A stretch of DNA of 64,000 nt, taken from contig OZ245737.1 in assembly GCA_965227315.1 (NCBI GenBank), forward strand, positions 1 through 64,000, written 5' to 3'. The DNA comes from JANQHS01 sp965227315. Its GTDB lineage: Bacteria > Bacteroidota > Bacteroidia > Cytophagales > CCMP332. The notes beneath the pieces were generated by a model. The model searched no databases. It saw nothing but the letters and a program-made list of their open reading frames with translations, and was not told the DNA's origin. Of the stretch, positions 26,325-35,173 are shown one piece after another (within the stretch, counting starts at the first letter, position 1; each line of letters opens with the position of its first letter). Both the position numbers and the translations under genes were made by a program.

Positions 26325-26875
26325 TTATACAGGTCGCGCATGGGAAGGCCCATGACATTGTAAAAACATCCCTCGATCTTTTGAATCCTTGTTAGCCCAA
26401 TCCCCTCCTGAATTCCATAAGAGCCTGCCTTATCCATAGGCTTGAATACAGAAACATAGTGATTGATCTCTTCCCGGCTGATCTCATCGAAACTTACACT
26501 GGTACTGGTACTGAAAGATTGGAGATTTCCTTCGGAACGAATTGCTACCCCGGTAATGACCTGATGCGTCCTGCCAGATAGACTGCTCAGCATCTCTATG
26601 GCATGTTTCTCGCCCTTTGGTTTCCCCAGGATGCGTCCCTCAAGAATTACAAGCGTGTCAGCTGTGATCACAAGCTCATTTGCCTGTACGTCCTTAACCT
26701 GGTAGGCCTTTTGAAGGGCCAACAGTTCCGGGATCTTTTCGGCCATTTCATCTGGGGGGATTTCATCAAATGGATATTTTCTGACCTCAAATGGAATTCC
26801 GCTCATTCTAAGTATTTCAGCTCTGCGCGGAGAAGATGAGGCGAGGATTAGTTTATTTTTGGACCATATAGGCAT
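26297..26875 (-). CDS. maf: Maf-family nucleoside triphosphate pyrophosphatase
   Basis: A 192-residue protein with the Maf opening LILASSSPRRAEILRMSGIPF, the conserved ITADTLVILEGRILGKP block and the C-terminal DKAGSYGIQEGIG...GCFYNVMGLPM. Maf proteins hydrolyse dTTP/UTP or modified nucleotides to monophosphates as a housecleaning activity. The usual length and all core acidic residues are present. The gene converges on gpsA, sharing 28 bp. Confidence 0.93.
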   Translation of the reverse strand: MPIWSKNKLILASSSPRRAEILRMSGIPFEVRKYPFDEIPPDEMAEKIPELLALQKAYQVKDVQANELVITADTLVILEGRILGKPKGEKHAIEMLSSLSGRTHQVITGVAIRSEGNLQSFSTSTSVSFDEISREEINHYVSVFKPMDKAGSYGIQEGIGLTRIQKIEGCFYNVMGLPMRDLYNQLNSSFNI

Positions 26876-26930
26876 GGGAACATTTTAAGGTTTCCAATTG
26901 TCATTAGCTTAGCCAAAAATCAAAAATTGA

Positions 26931-27623
26931 TTGGGAAAAATTAAGCGTCTTCATATTGTTTTTGCCCTGATTGGATTTTTCCAATTCGGTATCTCAGCCC
27001 ATGCCCATGCCTTCGCTGATTCGGATTCGGCCATGGTTAGCCGCCTGATGGGTGAAGCAACATTGAGTATGCAGAAAGGCAATTACAGGGATGCGGATGT
27101 GATATTCAGAAAGATCCTTAGTCTCAAGGTGATCATTCCCGACGAATTCTGCTATTACTATGGGGAGACACTCCTTGAGCTGAAGAATTACCGCTTGAGT
27201 GAGTCCTTTCTGGAGAAGTATCTGGAATTGACCGATAATCAGGGTGAGTTTGTCGCCCAGACCAATACTTCTTTGGAAGAAGTGCGTCTCAAGATCAGGG
27301 AAATTGAAAACTGTGTGCAATGCGATGATGACGGGTTTGTGGTATCCATGCAGGAATGCCATATATGTGGAGGAGACGGAAAAGTGGAGACCCCTTGCTC
27401 AAGATGTCGGGGACGCGGGGACGAGGTCTGTCCCACTTGCCTGGGCGAGGGAATAGAGGTGCTCAGGACCAGCTTTGGAAGACGCTACATAGCCTGTACT
27501 ACCTGTCATGAAATGGGGAACATCACTTGCAGAAAGTGCGATGGGTCCAAGGTTGAGTACAAGCTTTGCGATGCCTGTCGGGGAATAGGAAAGCTCGAGA
27601 CCCGAAAAAGAGTGGTTGACTAA
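26931..27623 (+). CDS. Exported protein with TPR-like helices and a DnaJ-type CxxC zinc-finger domain
   Basis: A 230-residue protein with a signal peptide (KRLHIVFALIGFFQFGISAHAHA). Residues about 35-120 are helical with TPR-like spacing (GNYRDADVIFRKIL, YYYGETLLELKNYRLSESFL). The last 100 residues hold seven CxxC pairs, several as CxxCxGxG (CSRCRGRG, CPTCLGEG, CDACRGIG), the pattern of the DnaJ zinc-binding domain, with no J domain. A TTG is the only workable start: TGA precedes it and the next Met is residue 35, after the signal. Its partner is unknown. It ends 4 bp inside the convergent hydroxyproline operon. Confidence 0.75.
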   Translation: MGKIKRLHIVFALIGFFQFGISAHAHAFADSDSAMVSRLMGEATLSMQKGNYRDADVIFRKILSLKVIIPDEFCYYYGETLLELKNYRLSESFLEKYLELTDNQGEFVAQTNTSLEEVRLKIREIENCVQCDDDGFVVSMQECHICGGDGKVETPCSRCRGRGDEVCPTCLGEGIEVLRTSFGRRYIACTTCHEMGNITCRKCDGSKVEYKLCDACRGIGKLETRKRVVD

Positions 27624-28873
27624 AACCTGCCAGGAGAAATAAGCCCCATCTCCAACTCCTCATGATCTTCGCCGAGAATGATTTTCGAAGAAAGCTCGCC
27701 GCTACCCGCACCAAGTGCAAGCCCAAGCATCGCATGCCCCGCGTTGATATGAAGATTGTTGAATTTGGGATGTTTGCCGATATAAGGCAGTCCATCAGGG
27801 CTAGTGGGTCTATAGCCATACCAGATCTCATGGTTTTCAAGATCCTTTGAATAAAGCCCGGGGGCAAACGATCTTAAACCTTCCAGTATGCCCTTGACCC
27901 TGTTCTTTCTCACCTTTCCGTCAAAACCAGAAAGCTCAAGGGTTCCTGCGATCCTTAGCCTGTTGGCCATAGGAGTGATAACGACCTTTTTTTCAGCAAA
28001 GATCAGAGAAGCGGATTTGACCTGTTCATCTGATTCGGTTTCAAGCGAGTATCCCTTGGCTGGCTGCATATGGATTTTGGGGCCCAGCGAATTCCAGATC
28101 CGAGGAGCCCAGGCTCCATTGGCCAGCAGGTACTGCTCAGCTTCAAAAACCCCGTCCTTGGTTTTTGCCGAGCTTACCTTTCCGTCGGTGCAGCTCAAAC
28201 CAATTATCTCATGACCAAAATGAAATTCAACGCCTGATTCGCGCAGATGATCATAGATCTTTTGGATCATCAGCGAGGGATCTACAGAGATATCATCCTG
28301 GTAGAGGACTCCTCCTTTACATATGAGATCCAGGTCTGGTTCTTGTTTCCTGATTTGACTCTCTGAGAGTATCGAAGATCCGATTCCCAGCTCAACGTTG
28401 GTCTTGGCCCCTTTGATCTCTTCTTCAAGGCCTTCTTCCGTATTACAAAGTGTAAGGATCCCATTGGAATTAAACTCGGTGAAGCCTATTTCTCTGAAGA
28501 TCTCGTGGTAGTTCCGGAGACTATTTTTTCCAAGTGTGGCCAGTAGAAGTGAGCGCTTCGCAGAATTCTCATCAAAAGATGACCTGATGAATTTCCTGCC
28601 CCAAGAGATCAGTTGGGAATCCATTCTTGGGCGGATATAGAATGGACTTTTGCTGTTGAGAAGCCAAAAGATCGACTGCTTAAAAACACCGGGATTCGCA
28701 AGCGGAATGGTATGGCTCTGACAAATATGCCCTGCGTTTCCATGCGAGCAACCTTCCAGGCCCGGGCTCTTCTCGATGATGGCAACCGATAATCCACGTT
28801 TGTTGAGATACCAGGCGCAGCAAAGCCCTATAATACCTGACCCGATAACGATGACATCCTTTTTTTGAGCCAT
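27620..28873 (-). CDS. FAD-dependent D-hydroxyproline oxidase/dehydrogenase (DadA-like)
   Basis: A 417-residue DAO-family flavoprotein with the FAD motif VIVIGSGIIGLCCAWYL at the start and IAGTLELSGFDG, WYGYRPTSPDGLPYIG and INAGHAMLGLALGAGSG near the end. In the hydroxyproline pathway this enzyme oxidises cis-4-hydroxy-D-proline to pyrroline-4-hydroxy-2-carboxylate. The function comes from the neighbours: epimerase, deaminase and semialdehyde dehydrogenase in one operon. I choose the ATG at 28873, forming a TAATG overlap with the epimerase gene, over a TTG eight codons earlier. Confidence 0.85.
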   Translation of the reverse strand: MAQKKDVIVIGSGIIGLCCAWYLNKRGLSVAIIEKSPGLEGCSHGNAGHICQSHTIPLANPGVFKQSIFWLLNSKSPFYIRPRMDSQLISWGRKFIRSSFDENSAKRSLLLATLGKNSLRNYHEIFREIGFTEFNSNGILTLCNTEEGLEEEIKGAKTNVELGIGSSILSESQIRKQEPDLDLICKGGVLYQDDISVDPSLMIQKIYDHLRESGVEFHFGHEIIGLSCTDGKVSSAKTKDGVFEAEQYLLANGAWAPRIWNSLGPKIHMQPAKGYSLETESDEQVKSASLIFAEKKVVITPMANRLRIAGTLELSGFDGKVRKNRVKGILEGLRSFAPGLYSKDLENHEIWYGYRPTSPDGLPYIGKHPKFNNLHINAGHAMLGLALGAGSGELSSKIILGEDHEELEMGLISPGRF

Positions 28874-29874
28874 TATTTTACCTGGAATCCCCGCCAAAAA
28901 GGATCCTCCTGATCAATGGTGATCTTATTCTCACCGGTTACTCTTGCCCAACCGGAGATCCGAGGAAGGATACCCTTGAACTCCCCAATGCTCTCTTCCC
29001 CCAGTATCCTTCCCTTGAACTGTGAACCGATAATGCTTTCATGGATAAAATCCTGCCCAAGCTCCAATTCGTTTCGAGCAAATAGCTGTGCCATTCTTGC
29101 GGAGGTTCCGGTACCGCATGGTGAACGATCTATGGCTTTGTCCCCATAGAACACGGCATTTCTGTGATATTGACTTCCCTCCCCCGGAGCCTCGGCCCAA
29201 AGTATATGACTTAATCCATGGATGCGATCATCCATCGGATGAACTATATCCATTTGCGCATTCACCTTTTTCCTGATCTCTCTTGAGAACATGATCAACT
29301 CCAGGCTTTCGTAATGCTCCAATCCCTTAAAATTGGCCTGCTTCTCAATGATTCCATAGAAATTGCCACCATAAGAGATGTCAAGAACGAGTTTTCCCAA
29401 ATGATCCGAAATGACCTCAATCCCACGCTGATAAAGGAATGAGGGAACATTGGTAATACTGACCTCCCTGACCTTATTGGACTCCTTAACATAGGTGATC
29501 TCAATTTGGCCTGCAGGCACTTCTACCCGAAGGACTCCCTCAGCCTTTGGTTTGATCAAACCCTTTTCAAGAGCAAAAGTAATAGTGCCAATGGTGCCAT
29601 GGCCGCACATGGGAAGGCATCCGCTGGTCTCGATGAACAGAATGGCAGCATCATTCTCAGGATCGGAGGGGGGAAATAGGAAACTGCCCGACATCATATC
29701 ATGACCTCGCGGTTCGTACATCAGCCCTGTCCTGATCCAATCGTATTCCTTCATGAATTCCATCCGTTTTTCGGCGATGGTCCTTCCCTTGAGGGGAGGA
29801 TTTCCTTTTGTGACCAACCTTACCGGGTTACCACAGGTATGTCCATCGATGCATTCGAATTGGAATACAGCCAT
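28873..29874 (-). CDS. 4-hydroxyproline 2-epimerase (proline racemase family)
   Basis: A 333-residue protein of the proline racemase family. Both catalytic cysteines are present: Cys90 in PMCGHGTIGT and Cys253 in DRSPCGTGTSAR. That pair defines epimerases/racemases as opposed to the Cys/Thr dehydratases. With the adjacent oxidase, deaminase and dehydrogenase, the expected reaction is trans-4-hydroxy-L-proline to cis-4-hydroxy-D-proline. It starts 5 bp after the dehydrogenase gene. Confidence 0.9.
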   Translation of the reverse strand: MAVFQFECIDGHTCGNPVRLVTKGNPPLKGRTIAEKRMEFMKEYDWIRTGLMYEPRGHDMMSGSFLFPPSDPENDAAILFIETSGCLPMCGHGTIGTITFALEKGLIKPKAEGVLRVEVPAGQIEITYVKESNKVREVSITNVPSFLYQRGIEVISDHLGKLVLDISYGGNFYGIIEKQANFKGLEHYESLELIMFSREIRKKVNAQMDIVHPMDDRIHGLSHILWAEAPGEGSQYHRNAVFYGDKAIDRSPCGTGTSARMAQLFARNELELGQDFIHESIIGSQFKGRILGEESIGEFKGILPRISGWARVTGENKITIDQEDPFWRGFQVK

Positions 29875-29879
29875 TAGAT

Positions 29880-31430
29880 CTAGGATGTTGGTTTTCCATC
29901 CAGGCGATGCGGAAAGCTGTTAATCGCTCCGGATTGAAGCTCTGATGGCATAAAAGCATCAGGCATATTTTGAAAGGCCAGGGGCCTCAGGAATCTTTGG
30001 ATCGCATCAAAACCTACCGATGTGAATCGCGAATCAGAGCTTGACGGCCATGGTCCTCCGTGTTGCATGCTTGGACAAACCTCAACCCCGGTTGGAACCC
30101 CTCTGAAGATCAATCTCCCAACCTTTTCTCCAAAAAGCCGGACCAGGGGCTGGTATTTGTCGAATTCATCTTCCTGAATAAAAAGAGACCCTGTGAGCTG
30201 CCCCTTTAGAGACCTGATGAGATCACTCAGTTCATTATGGTTTTCATAGATCACCGCCAATGTAAAGGGACCAAATACCTCTTCAGAATAGATCTGATTT
30301 TCCAGGAACTCCGCTGCGCTGATGGCCTTAAAAAATCCGGAAGAATGGTTCTTGGTTTCCGGGGCCTTACCGGTCAGCTCGCTTACCTGTTTCGAAAATC
30401 CGTCAAAGATCTTTTCGCTCAACATGGGAGTTGCATGCTTGGAGGAAAGCGAGGATTCTACTCCTTCGAGAAAATTCGATGGGTCTTCAGCTTTTTCGAC
30501 CAGCAGCAAACCGGGGTTGGTGCAGAACTGTCCAGTGCCCAGAAATACCGAATCGGCAAGGGTAGTGGCCAGGTCTTTAACTTCGCTTTGGGCCCCTTTG
30601 CTGATAATGATGGGATTGATGCTTCCCATTTCGCAGAAAACGGGAATCGGTTCTGAGCGCAATGCGGCATAGTCCATCAAGGCTTTGCCACCGTTAAAGG
30701 AGCCGGTAAAGGCCACACCCTTAATTAACGAATTCATAACAAGCTCTTTGCCAATTGAGTAACCCCCATTGATAAAAGAAAAAGTTCCAGAATGAAAGCC
30801 GGTTCTGTCTATTGCTCTGGCTATAGCGGACCCGATGATCTCATTGGTCATCAGGTGGCTTTCATGGCCTTTTACGACTACCGGACAGCCCGCAGCAAGG
30901 GCTGAGGCTGTGTCTCCTCCGGCAGTAGAGAAAGCCAGGGGAAAATTGCTTGCGCTGAAAACCGCGATGGGCCCCAGGGCAACATTGATCCTTTTGATCT
31001 CCGGTTTTGGAATTGGGCTGCGATCTGGCATTGCTTTGTCAACGCTGATCCCCAGGAAATCTCCGCTTTTCATCAGGTGGGCGAATTGCCTGATCTGAAA
31101 AATAGTGCGCCCCTTTTCTCCGAGGATCCTGGCTTCGGGAAGACCGGTTTCAAAGCAGGCTGCTTCAATGAGTTCTTCTCCAAGGGATTCAATTTCGCTC
31201 GCGATGTTCTCCAGCAATTCACTTCTCCTTTGAAGATTTCGTAGATCCTCGGAATGAAAAGCCTTATCTGCACTTTCACAGGCCACCTGTAATTCCTTGC
31301 TTGTACCTGCTGCGAATTGAGTATTAGCCTTTTCCCCATTCGCCGGATTGATGCTTTGAAGTGTTTCGGCCCCGGCTCCGGACCATTGTCCGGCAATCAG
31401 GTTTTTTCCGTTGAGATTATCTCCGATCAT
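29880..31430 (-). CDS. Alpha-ketoglutarate semialdehyde dehydrogenase (NADP-type aldehyde dehydrogenase)
   Basis: A 516-residue aldehyde dehydrogenase. The nucleophile is Cys303 in GTGQFCTNPGLL and the general base Glu267 in FCEMGSINP; the cofactor segment VALGPIAVFSASNFPLAFS is clear. FCTNPG is typical of the KGSA dehydrogenases in hydroxyproline and pentose pathways. It would oxidise 2,5-dioxopentanoate to 2-oxoglutarate, feeding the TCA cycle. Its start overlaps the end of the deaminase gene by 4 bp. Confidence 0.9.
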   Translation of the reverse strand: MIGDNLNGKNLIAGQWSGAGAETLQSINPANGEKANTQFAAGTSKELQVACESADKAFHSEDLRNLQRRSELLENIASEIESLGEELIEAACFETGLPEARILGEKGRTIFQIRQFAHLMKSGDFLGISVDKAMPDRSPIPKPEIKRINVALGPIAVFSASNFPLAFSTAGGDTASALAAGCPVVVKGHESHLMTNEIIGSAIARAIDRTGFHSGTFSFINGGYSIGKELVMNSLIKGVAFTGSFNGGKALMDYAALRSEPIPVFCEMGSINPIIISKGAQSEVKDLATTLADSVFLGTGQFCTNPGLLLVEKAEDPSNFLEGVESSLSSKHATPMLSEKIFDGFSKQVSELTGKAPETKNHSSGFFKAISAAEFLENQIYSEEVFGPFTLAVIYENHNELSDLIRSLKGQLTGSLFIQEDEFDKYQPLVRLFGEKVGRLIFRGVPTGVEVCPSMQHGGPWPSSSDSRFTSVGFDAIQRFLRPLAFQNMPDAFMPSELQSGAINSFPHRLDGKPTS

Positions 31431-32314
31431 ACTGGGCGATGTTTGAGTTGTTCATCGATGATCGCTTCGACCCTTTGACGTTCTTCGCCGGTAAGCCTCA
31501 ACCTCGGGGCCCGAACATATTCGGTTCCAAGGCCTGTTTTGGCTTCTGCGAGTTTGATGTACTGAACAAGCTTTGGGTGAATGTCGAGTTCAAGCAGGGG
31601 AAAGAACCATTTGTTCAATTCTGCTGCTTCCAGATGCTTGCCTTCCCTGACAAGGTCAAACAATTTGACGGTCTCTTTTGGGAAAGCGCAAACCAGCCCT
31701 GCTACCCATCCCTGAGCGCCCAGGCTAAGACTCTCATAAGCAAGGGTATCTACTCCACAGAGTATTTTGAATCTTTCTCCAAACCTGTTGATCATCCTTG
31801 TGATATTGCCGGTATCTCTGGTAGACTCTTTTACTGCCTGAATGTTCTCAAAGCGGATCAGATCTTCAAAATGGTCCAGGGTCACAAGGTTACCATAGTC
31901 CACAGGATTATTGTAGATCATGATCGGAAGGGGGGTGTTTTCCGCGACGGCTCGAAAGTAGGCCACCATCTCCCGGTCATCAGGTCTGTAGCGTAGGGGA
32001 GGAAGGAGCATCAACCCCTCGGCGCCCTGGTCCAAGGCCTGCTGACAGGCTTCCACCGCCTTGGAGGTCTTGGATTCGGCGATATTCATGATCACAGGCA
32101 CACGGTTCTCACAGATCTCGCAAGCCACCTGAAGCAACTCCCTTTTTTCCTGGCTTTCCAGAACAGAGGATTCTCCAAGTGTACCCCCCAAAATGATTCC
32201 TTTGACTCCTGCCTCGATCTGTTTTTCAATATTGGCCCCAAAGGTGACCAGATCCAGGGATTCGTTCTCGGTAAATTTTGTAGTGACGGCCGGAAAAACT
32301 CCACTCCAATCCAT
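31427..32314 (-). CDS. DapA-family pyrroline-4-hydroxy-2-carboxylate deaminase
   Basis: A 295-residue (beta/alpha)8 aldolase-family protein. The Schiff-base lysine is Lys162 (AVKESTRD), with Tyr134 in MIYNNPVDYG and GGTLGESSVL for carboxylate binding. The DapA family covers many reactions; here the company of epimerase, DadA-like oxidase and KGSA dehydrogenase points to deamination of pyrroline-4-hydroxy-2-carboxylate to 2,5-dioxopentanoate. First gene of the operon. Confidence 0.87.
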   Translation of the reverse strand: MDWSGVFPAVTTKFTENESLDLVTFGANIEKQIEAGVKGIILGGTLGESSVLESQEKRELLQVACEICENRVPVIMNIAESKTSKAVEACQQALDQGAEGLMLLPPLRYRPDDREMVAYFRAVAENTPLPIMIYNNPVDYGNLVTLDHFEDLIRFENIQAVKESTRDTGNITRMINRFGERFKILCGVDTLAYESLSLGAQGWVAGLVCAFPKETVKLFDLVREGKHLEAAELNKWFFPLLELDIHPKLVQYIKLAEAKTGLGTEYVRAPRLRLTGEERQRVEAIIDEQLKHRPV

Positions 32315-32520
32315 AGGCTTTTTTTGGCAAAAATCAGTTATAGGGAGTTAAGGATAAAGCGGTTTATGAATTTTTGTTTGCCTCCCAACAGAAAACCAAC
32401 TGACCCCTGGTTAAAGAGGTGTAATAACTCCGGACCCGGGAAATGCATTTAAGCCTTGGACCTGGTCTGAGGTTGAGCCGCCTTCCTAACAAATGCTTCT
32501 TTCTCGTTCAGAATGCTAAC

Positions 32521-32538
32521 TTCCCTCTTCTGAGGGAA
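32521..32538. other. Small perfect hairpin upstream of the DUF2911 gene
   Basis: TTCCCTC and GAGGGAA form a perfect 7-bp stem around a TTCT loop, 41 bp before the DUF2911 start in the 265-bp divergent gap between this gene and the hydroxyproline operon. It is not followed by a T run, so it does not look like a terminator. It may be an mRNA leader hairpin or an operator. I see nothing else firm in this gap. Confidence 0.35.
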
Positions 32539-32579
32539 TATGAGTTTCAAAGAATTCTTACCTTTCCAAAAAAAAGAAA

Positions 32580-33095
32580 ATGAAAAGAACTTACCTGATA
32601 GGCCTTATTCTTTTAAGCTTTTTCGCCTTTGATCTTCAAGCTCAGAATACCAAAAGTCCCAAGTCCTCGTCTGAGGAAACGATTGGAGACCTGAATGTCA
32701 AAATCAACTATAGTGCGCCTTCGGTGCGCGGAAGAAAAATATGGGGAGATCTGGTTCCCTATAATAAGGTTTGGAGGACTGGTGCTGACAATGCCACCAC
32801 TGTTCAATTCAATAAAGATGTTACCGTAGACGGTCAAGCGCTCAAGGCCGGAAAATATGCTCTTTTCACCATTCCCGGAGAGAAGGAATGGACTGTGATT
32901 TTCAATAACAATCCGGATCAATGGGGTGCATATAAGTATGACGAATCTCTCGATGCATTAAGAGTAAAAGCCCAGCCAAAGGAATATCAGATGACCGAGC
33001 AATTGTTGATCGATGTGGATCCAAATGGGATAATCTCGATATCCTGGGACAGAATGAGGGTAGAAGTGCAGGTAAGCCAAACCAAATCGGAATAA
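32580..33095 (+). CDS. Exported DUF2911 protein
   Basis: A 171-residue protein with a signal peptide (LIGLILLSFFAFDLQAQ). The body shows the DUF2911 pattern: VKINYSAPSVRGRKIWGDLVPYNKVWRTGADNAT-like opening, then LKAGKYALFTIPGEKEWTVIFN and WGAYKYDES. The family is common and nearly restricted to Bacteroidota, periplasmic, of unknown function. It is monocistronic by position: the upstream operon is divergent and a 93-bp gap follows. Confidence 0.85.
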   Translation: MKRTYLIGLILLSFFAFDLQAQNTKSPKSSSEETIGDLNVKINYSAPSVRGRKIWGDLVPYNKVWRTGADNATTVQFNKDVTVDGQALKAGKYALFTIPGEKEWTVIFNNNPDQWGAYKYDESLDALRVKAQPKEYQMTEQLLIDVDPNGIISISWDRMRVEVQVSQTKSE

Positions 33096-33188
33096 TATTC
33101 CTGTATTCTTACTCAAAAGGGTGTATTTGATACAATAAATTCACCTTTTACTTAATTTCACACCCCATTCAAAACAAGGGCTGTCTAA

Positions 33189-34169
33189 TTGGAAGCTTAT
33201 CTACCATACATTCTATTCGTCATTGGCTTTGTGCTTCTCCTTAAGGGGGCGGATTGGCTTGTAGAAGGTTCATCTGCCATTGCGAAAAGGTATGGACTTT
33301 CACCGATGATCATCGGGCTTACCATCGTTTCTTTTGGCACCTCTCTTCCGGAATTGGTGATCAACGTGTTCGCCAGTTTTAAGGGCAGCGCGGATATCGC
33401 CATCGGCAATATTATCGGTAGCAATATCTCCAACCTGCTTTTGATCCTTGGCACTTCGGCGATCATCTATCCAATTTCGATTAAAAGGACGGTTGTCTTT
33501 TCGGAGATCCCGTTTTCACTCGTAGCAATCACTCTTCTGGGTTTCCTCGGGAATGTCTCCATTTTTGGAGCGGTTTCAGGGTCAACCTACCTGAGTCGTA
33601 TCGATGGTGGGATCCTTCTTTTCTTTTTCGCACTTTTCCTGGGATATATTATTTCCGTCTCAAAGGATGAAAAGGCTTTAGCGCTTCATTCCGACGTAGA
33701 GATCCATAAGATCAGTCCCTTAAAGTCATTGCTATATATTCTGGCAGGTATTGTAGGACTCTTTGTTGGAGGAGAATGGACTGTGGAGGGTGCCATTGAA
33801 ATAGCAGAATTCTTCAACCTTGATGAAAAATTCATTGGGCTGACCATAGTAGCGATCGGAACCTCCCTGCCTGAGCTGGTCACCAGTGCGGTTGCGGCTT
33901 TCAAGAGAGATACCGAGATCGCACTTGGGAACATTATCGGTTCCAATATTTTCAATGTTTTATGGATACTTGGTCTGAGTGCGGTGATCAACCCCCTGGA
34001 ATTCACCCCTAATTTTAATAGTGATATTCTGATCGTGCTGTTCGCTACCTGCCTCATCTTTATCTTGCTGCCTTTTAGCAGATCTGGTTCCATGGAGCGT
34101 TCCCATGGGATGATTTTTGTGGGATTGTATATTTCCTATATCATTTACCTGATCGTTTATACGGTTTAG
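33189..34169 (+). CDS. Calcium/sodium antiporter (CaCA family, YrbG-like)
   Basis: A 326-residue membrane protein with ten or so helices and the two inverted alpha repeats of cation/Ca2+ exchangers: TIVSFGTSLPELVINVFAS with GNIIGSNISNLLLILG, and TIVAIGTSLPELVTSAVAA with GNIIGSNIFNVLWILG. The acidic Glu in each SLPEL motif is the ion ligand. The first helix directly follows a TTG start (TTG GAA GCT TAT), preceded by an in-frame TAA, with no usable ATG. Confidence 0.93.
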   Translation: MEAYLPYILFVIGFVLLLKGADWLVEGSSAIAKRYGLSPMIIGLTIVSFGTSLPELVINVFASFKGSADIAIGNIIGSNISNLLLILGTSAIIYPISIKRTVVFSEIPFSLVAITLLGFLGNVSIFGAVSGSTYLSRIDGGILLFFFALFLGYIISVSKDEKALALHSDVEIHKISPLKSLLYILAGIVGLFVGGEWTVEGAIEIAEFFNLDEKFIGLTIVAIGTSLPELVTSAVAAFKRDTEIALGNIIGSNIFNVLWILGLSAVINPLEFTPNFNSDILIVLFATCLIFILLPFSRSGSMERSHGMIFVGLYISYIIYLIVYTV

Positions 34170-34201
34170 GAAACCAATCCTGAAAGAAGTATGTTGGTTT
34201 C
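34170..34201. repeat. Perfect 8-bp inverted repeat between antiporter and bestrophin genes
   Basis: GAAACCAA begins directly after the antiporter stop and TTGGTTTC ends 6 bp before the bestrophin ATG, with a 16-nt spacer. No T run follows, so it is not a typical terminator. As RNA it would form an intercistronic hairpin right before the start codon; as DNA it could be an operator. Confidence 0.45.
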
Positions 34202-34207
34202 TGAACT

Positions 34208-35155
34208 ATGCTGATACGATTTTCCAAAAATCCGCTTATGGCAGCCCTTGGGGTTGTCCATTACCATAAACTCAACATCACCCTTTTTATACTGATATCC
34301 TTTTCTGCATGGTTCCTCCATGACTATATGGGATATACCGGAATGGCTTTGCCGCTGCTTCCGGTGAGTGTTCTGGGTGGAGCATTGGCGATATTCCTTG
34401 GCTTCAGGAATAACTCTGCCTATGATCGCTGGTGGGAAGCAAGAAAGATCTGGGGAGGAATTGTGAATTATTCACGGACCTATGGAATGGAGGTAACCAC
34501 TTTTTTTGGTGTACATGGAAATGAACAAATAGGCGAAGAAAGCATCAATGAGATCAAAAAGGGACTGATCCATGATCATATTGCATGGCTCTATGCTCTG
34601 GCTGCACGGCTCAGGGGGATGGATGAAGCTCCCGAGGTTGATCGCTATCTGAGTCCTGAGGACAGGAAGGAATTGGAAGGGGTGGTGAATAGGCCTCAAA
34701 TGATCTTGAAGATCATGGGACAAAAGATCAAAAATGCCTTGGACAAGGAGATCATCAATGATTTTCAGCATATAGAATTGATGTGGGTGATCAAGGAGCT
34801 GTACAATCTTCAGGGCAGGGCAGAGCGCATCAAATTCACAGTGTTTCCCTATTACTATAATTTTTTCACCCGTGTGTTTTTATGGGTTTTTATTATCATA
34901 CTACCCTTTTCCCTGATTTCCAGTATGGAACTTGGAGTCGTTCCAATAAGTATAGCCATCTCCTTTGTTTTTTACATTCTGGACCAGTCCGGAGAGGTGA
35001 CCGAGGACCCATTTGAGAACAGGGCGGCCGATACGCCGATGACCACGATCTGCCGAAATATCGAGATCGACCTTCTCCAACAATTGGGTCAAAAAGACGT
35101 GCCAGAGCCAATTTCTCCTGAAGAAACCCGTTTTCATGCACTATTCATTCGTTAA
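34208..35155 (+). CDS. Bestrophin-family chloride channel homologue
   Basis: A 315-residue membrane protein of the bestrophin/UPF0187 family. Helix 1-2 region includes the conserved FLGFRNNSAYDRWWEARKIWG; a helical cytosolic middle follows; FTRVFLWVFIIILPFSLI forms a later helix, and DPFENRAADTPMT is the conserved acidic end motif. Bacterial members conduct cations or anions as pentamers. A second homologue is encoded at 52072-53106. A perfect hairpin precedes the start. Confidence 0.9.
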   Translation: MLIRFSKNPLMAALGVVHYHKLNITLFILISFSAWFLHDYMGYTGMALPLLPVSVLGGALAIFLGFRNNSAYDRWWEARKIWGGIVNYSRTYGMEVTTFFGVHGNEQIGEESINEIKKGLIHDHIAWLYALAARLRGMDEAPEVDRYLSPEDRKELEGVVNRPQMILKIMGQKIKNALDKEIINDFQHIELMWVIKELYNLQGRAERIKFTVFPYYYNFFTRVFLWVFIIILPFSLISSMELGVVPISIAISFVFYILDQSGEVTEDPFENRAADTPMTTICRNIEIDLLQQLGQKDVPEPISPEETRFHALFIR

Positions 35156-35160
35156 CTTTG
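35130..35160 (+). promoter_or_regulatory. Candidate Bacteroidota promoter of the ECF41-like sigma gene
   Basis: TAACTTTG at 35153-35160 matches the Bacteroidota -7 consensus TAnnTTTG exactly; a GTTTT at 35130-35134 sits 18 bp upstream at the place of the -33 TTTG box. It lies 14 bp before the sigma factor ATG, so the leader would be very short. The -33 match is only partial. Confidence 0.4.
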
Positions 35161-35173
35161 CGCTCCGATACGA

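Noticed and set aside
33115..33149. Possible terminator after the DUF2911 gene (AAAAGGGTG / CACCTTTT)
   Set aside because: Stem includes a wobble, loop is 18 nt, and no proper T tract follows.
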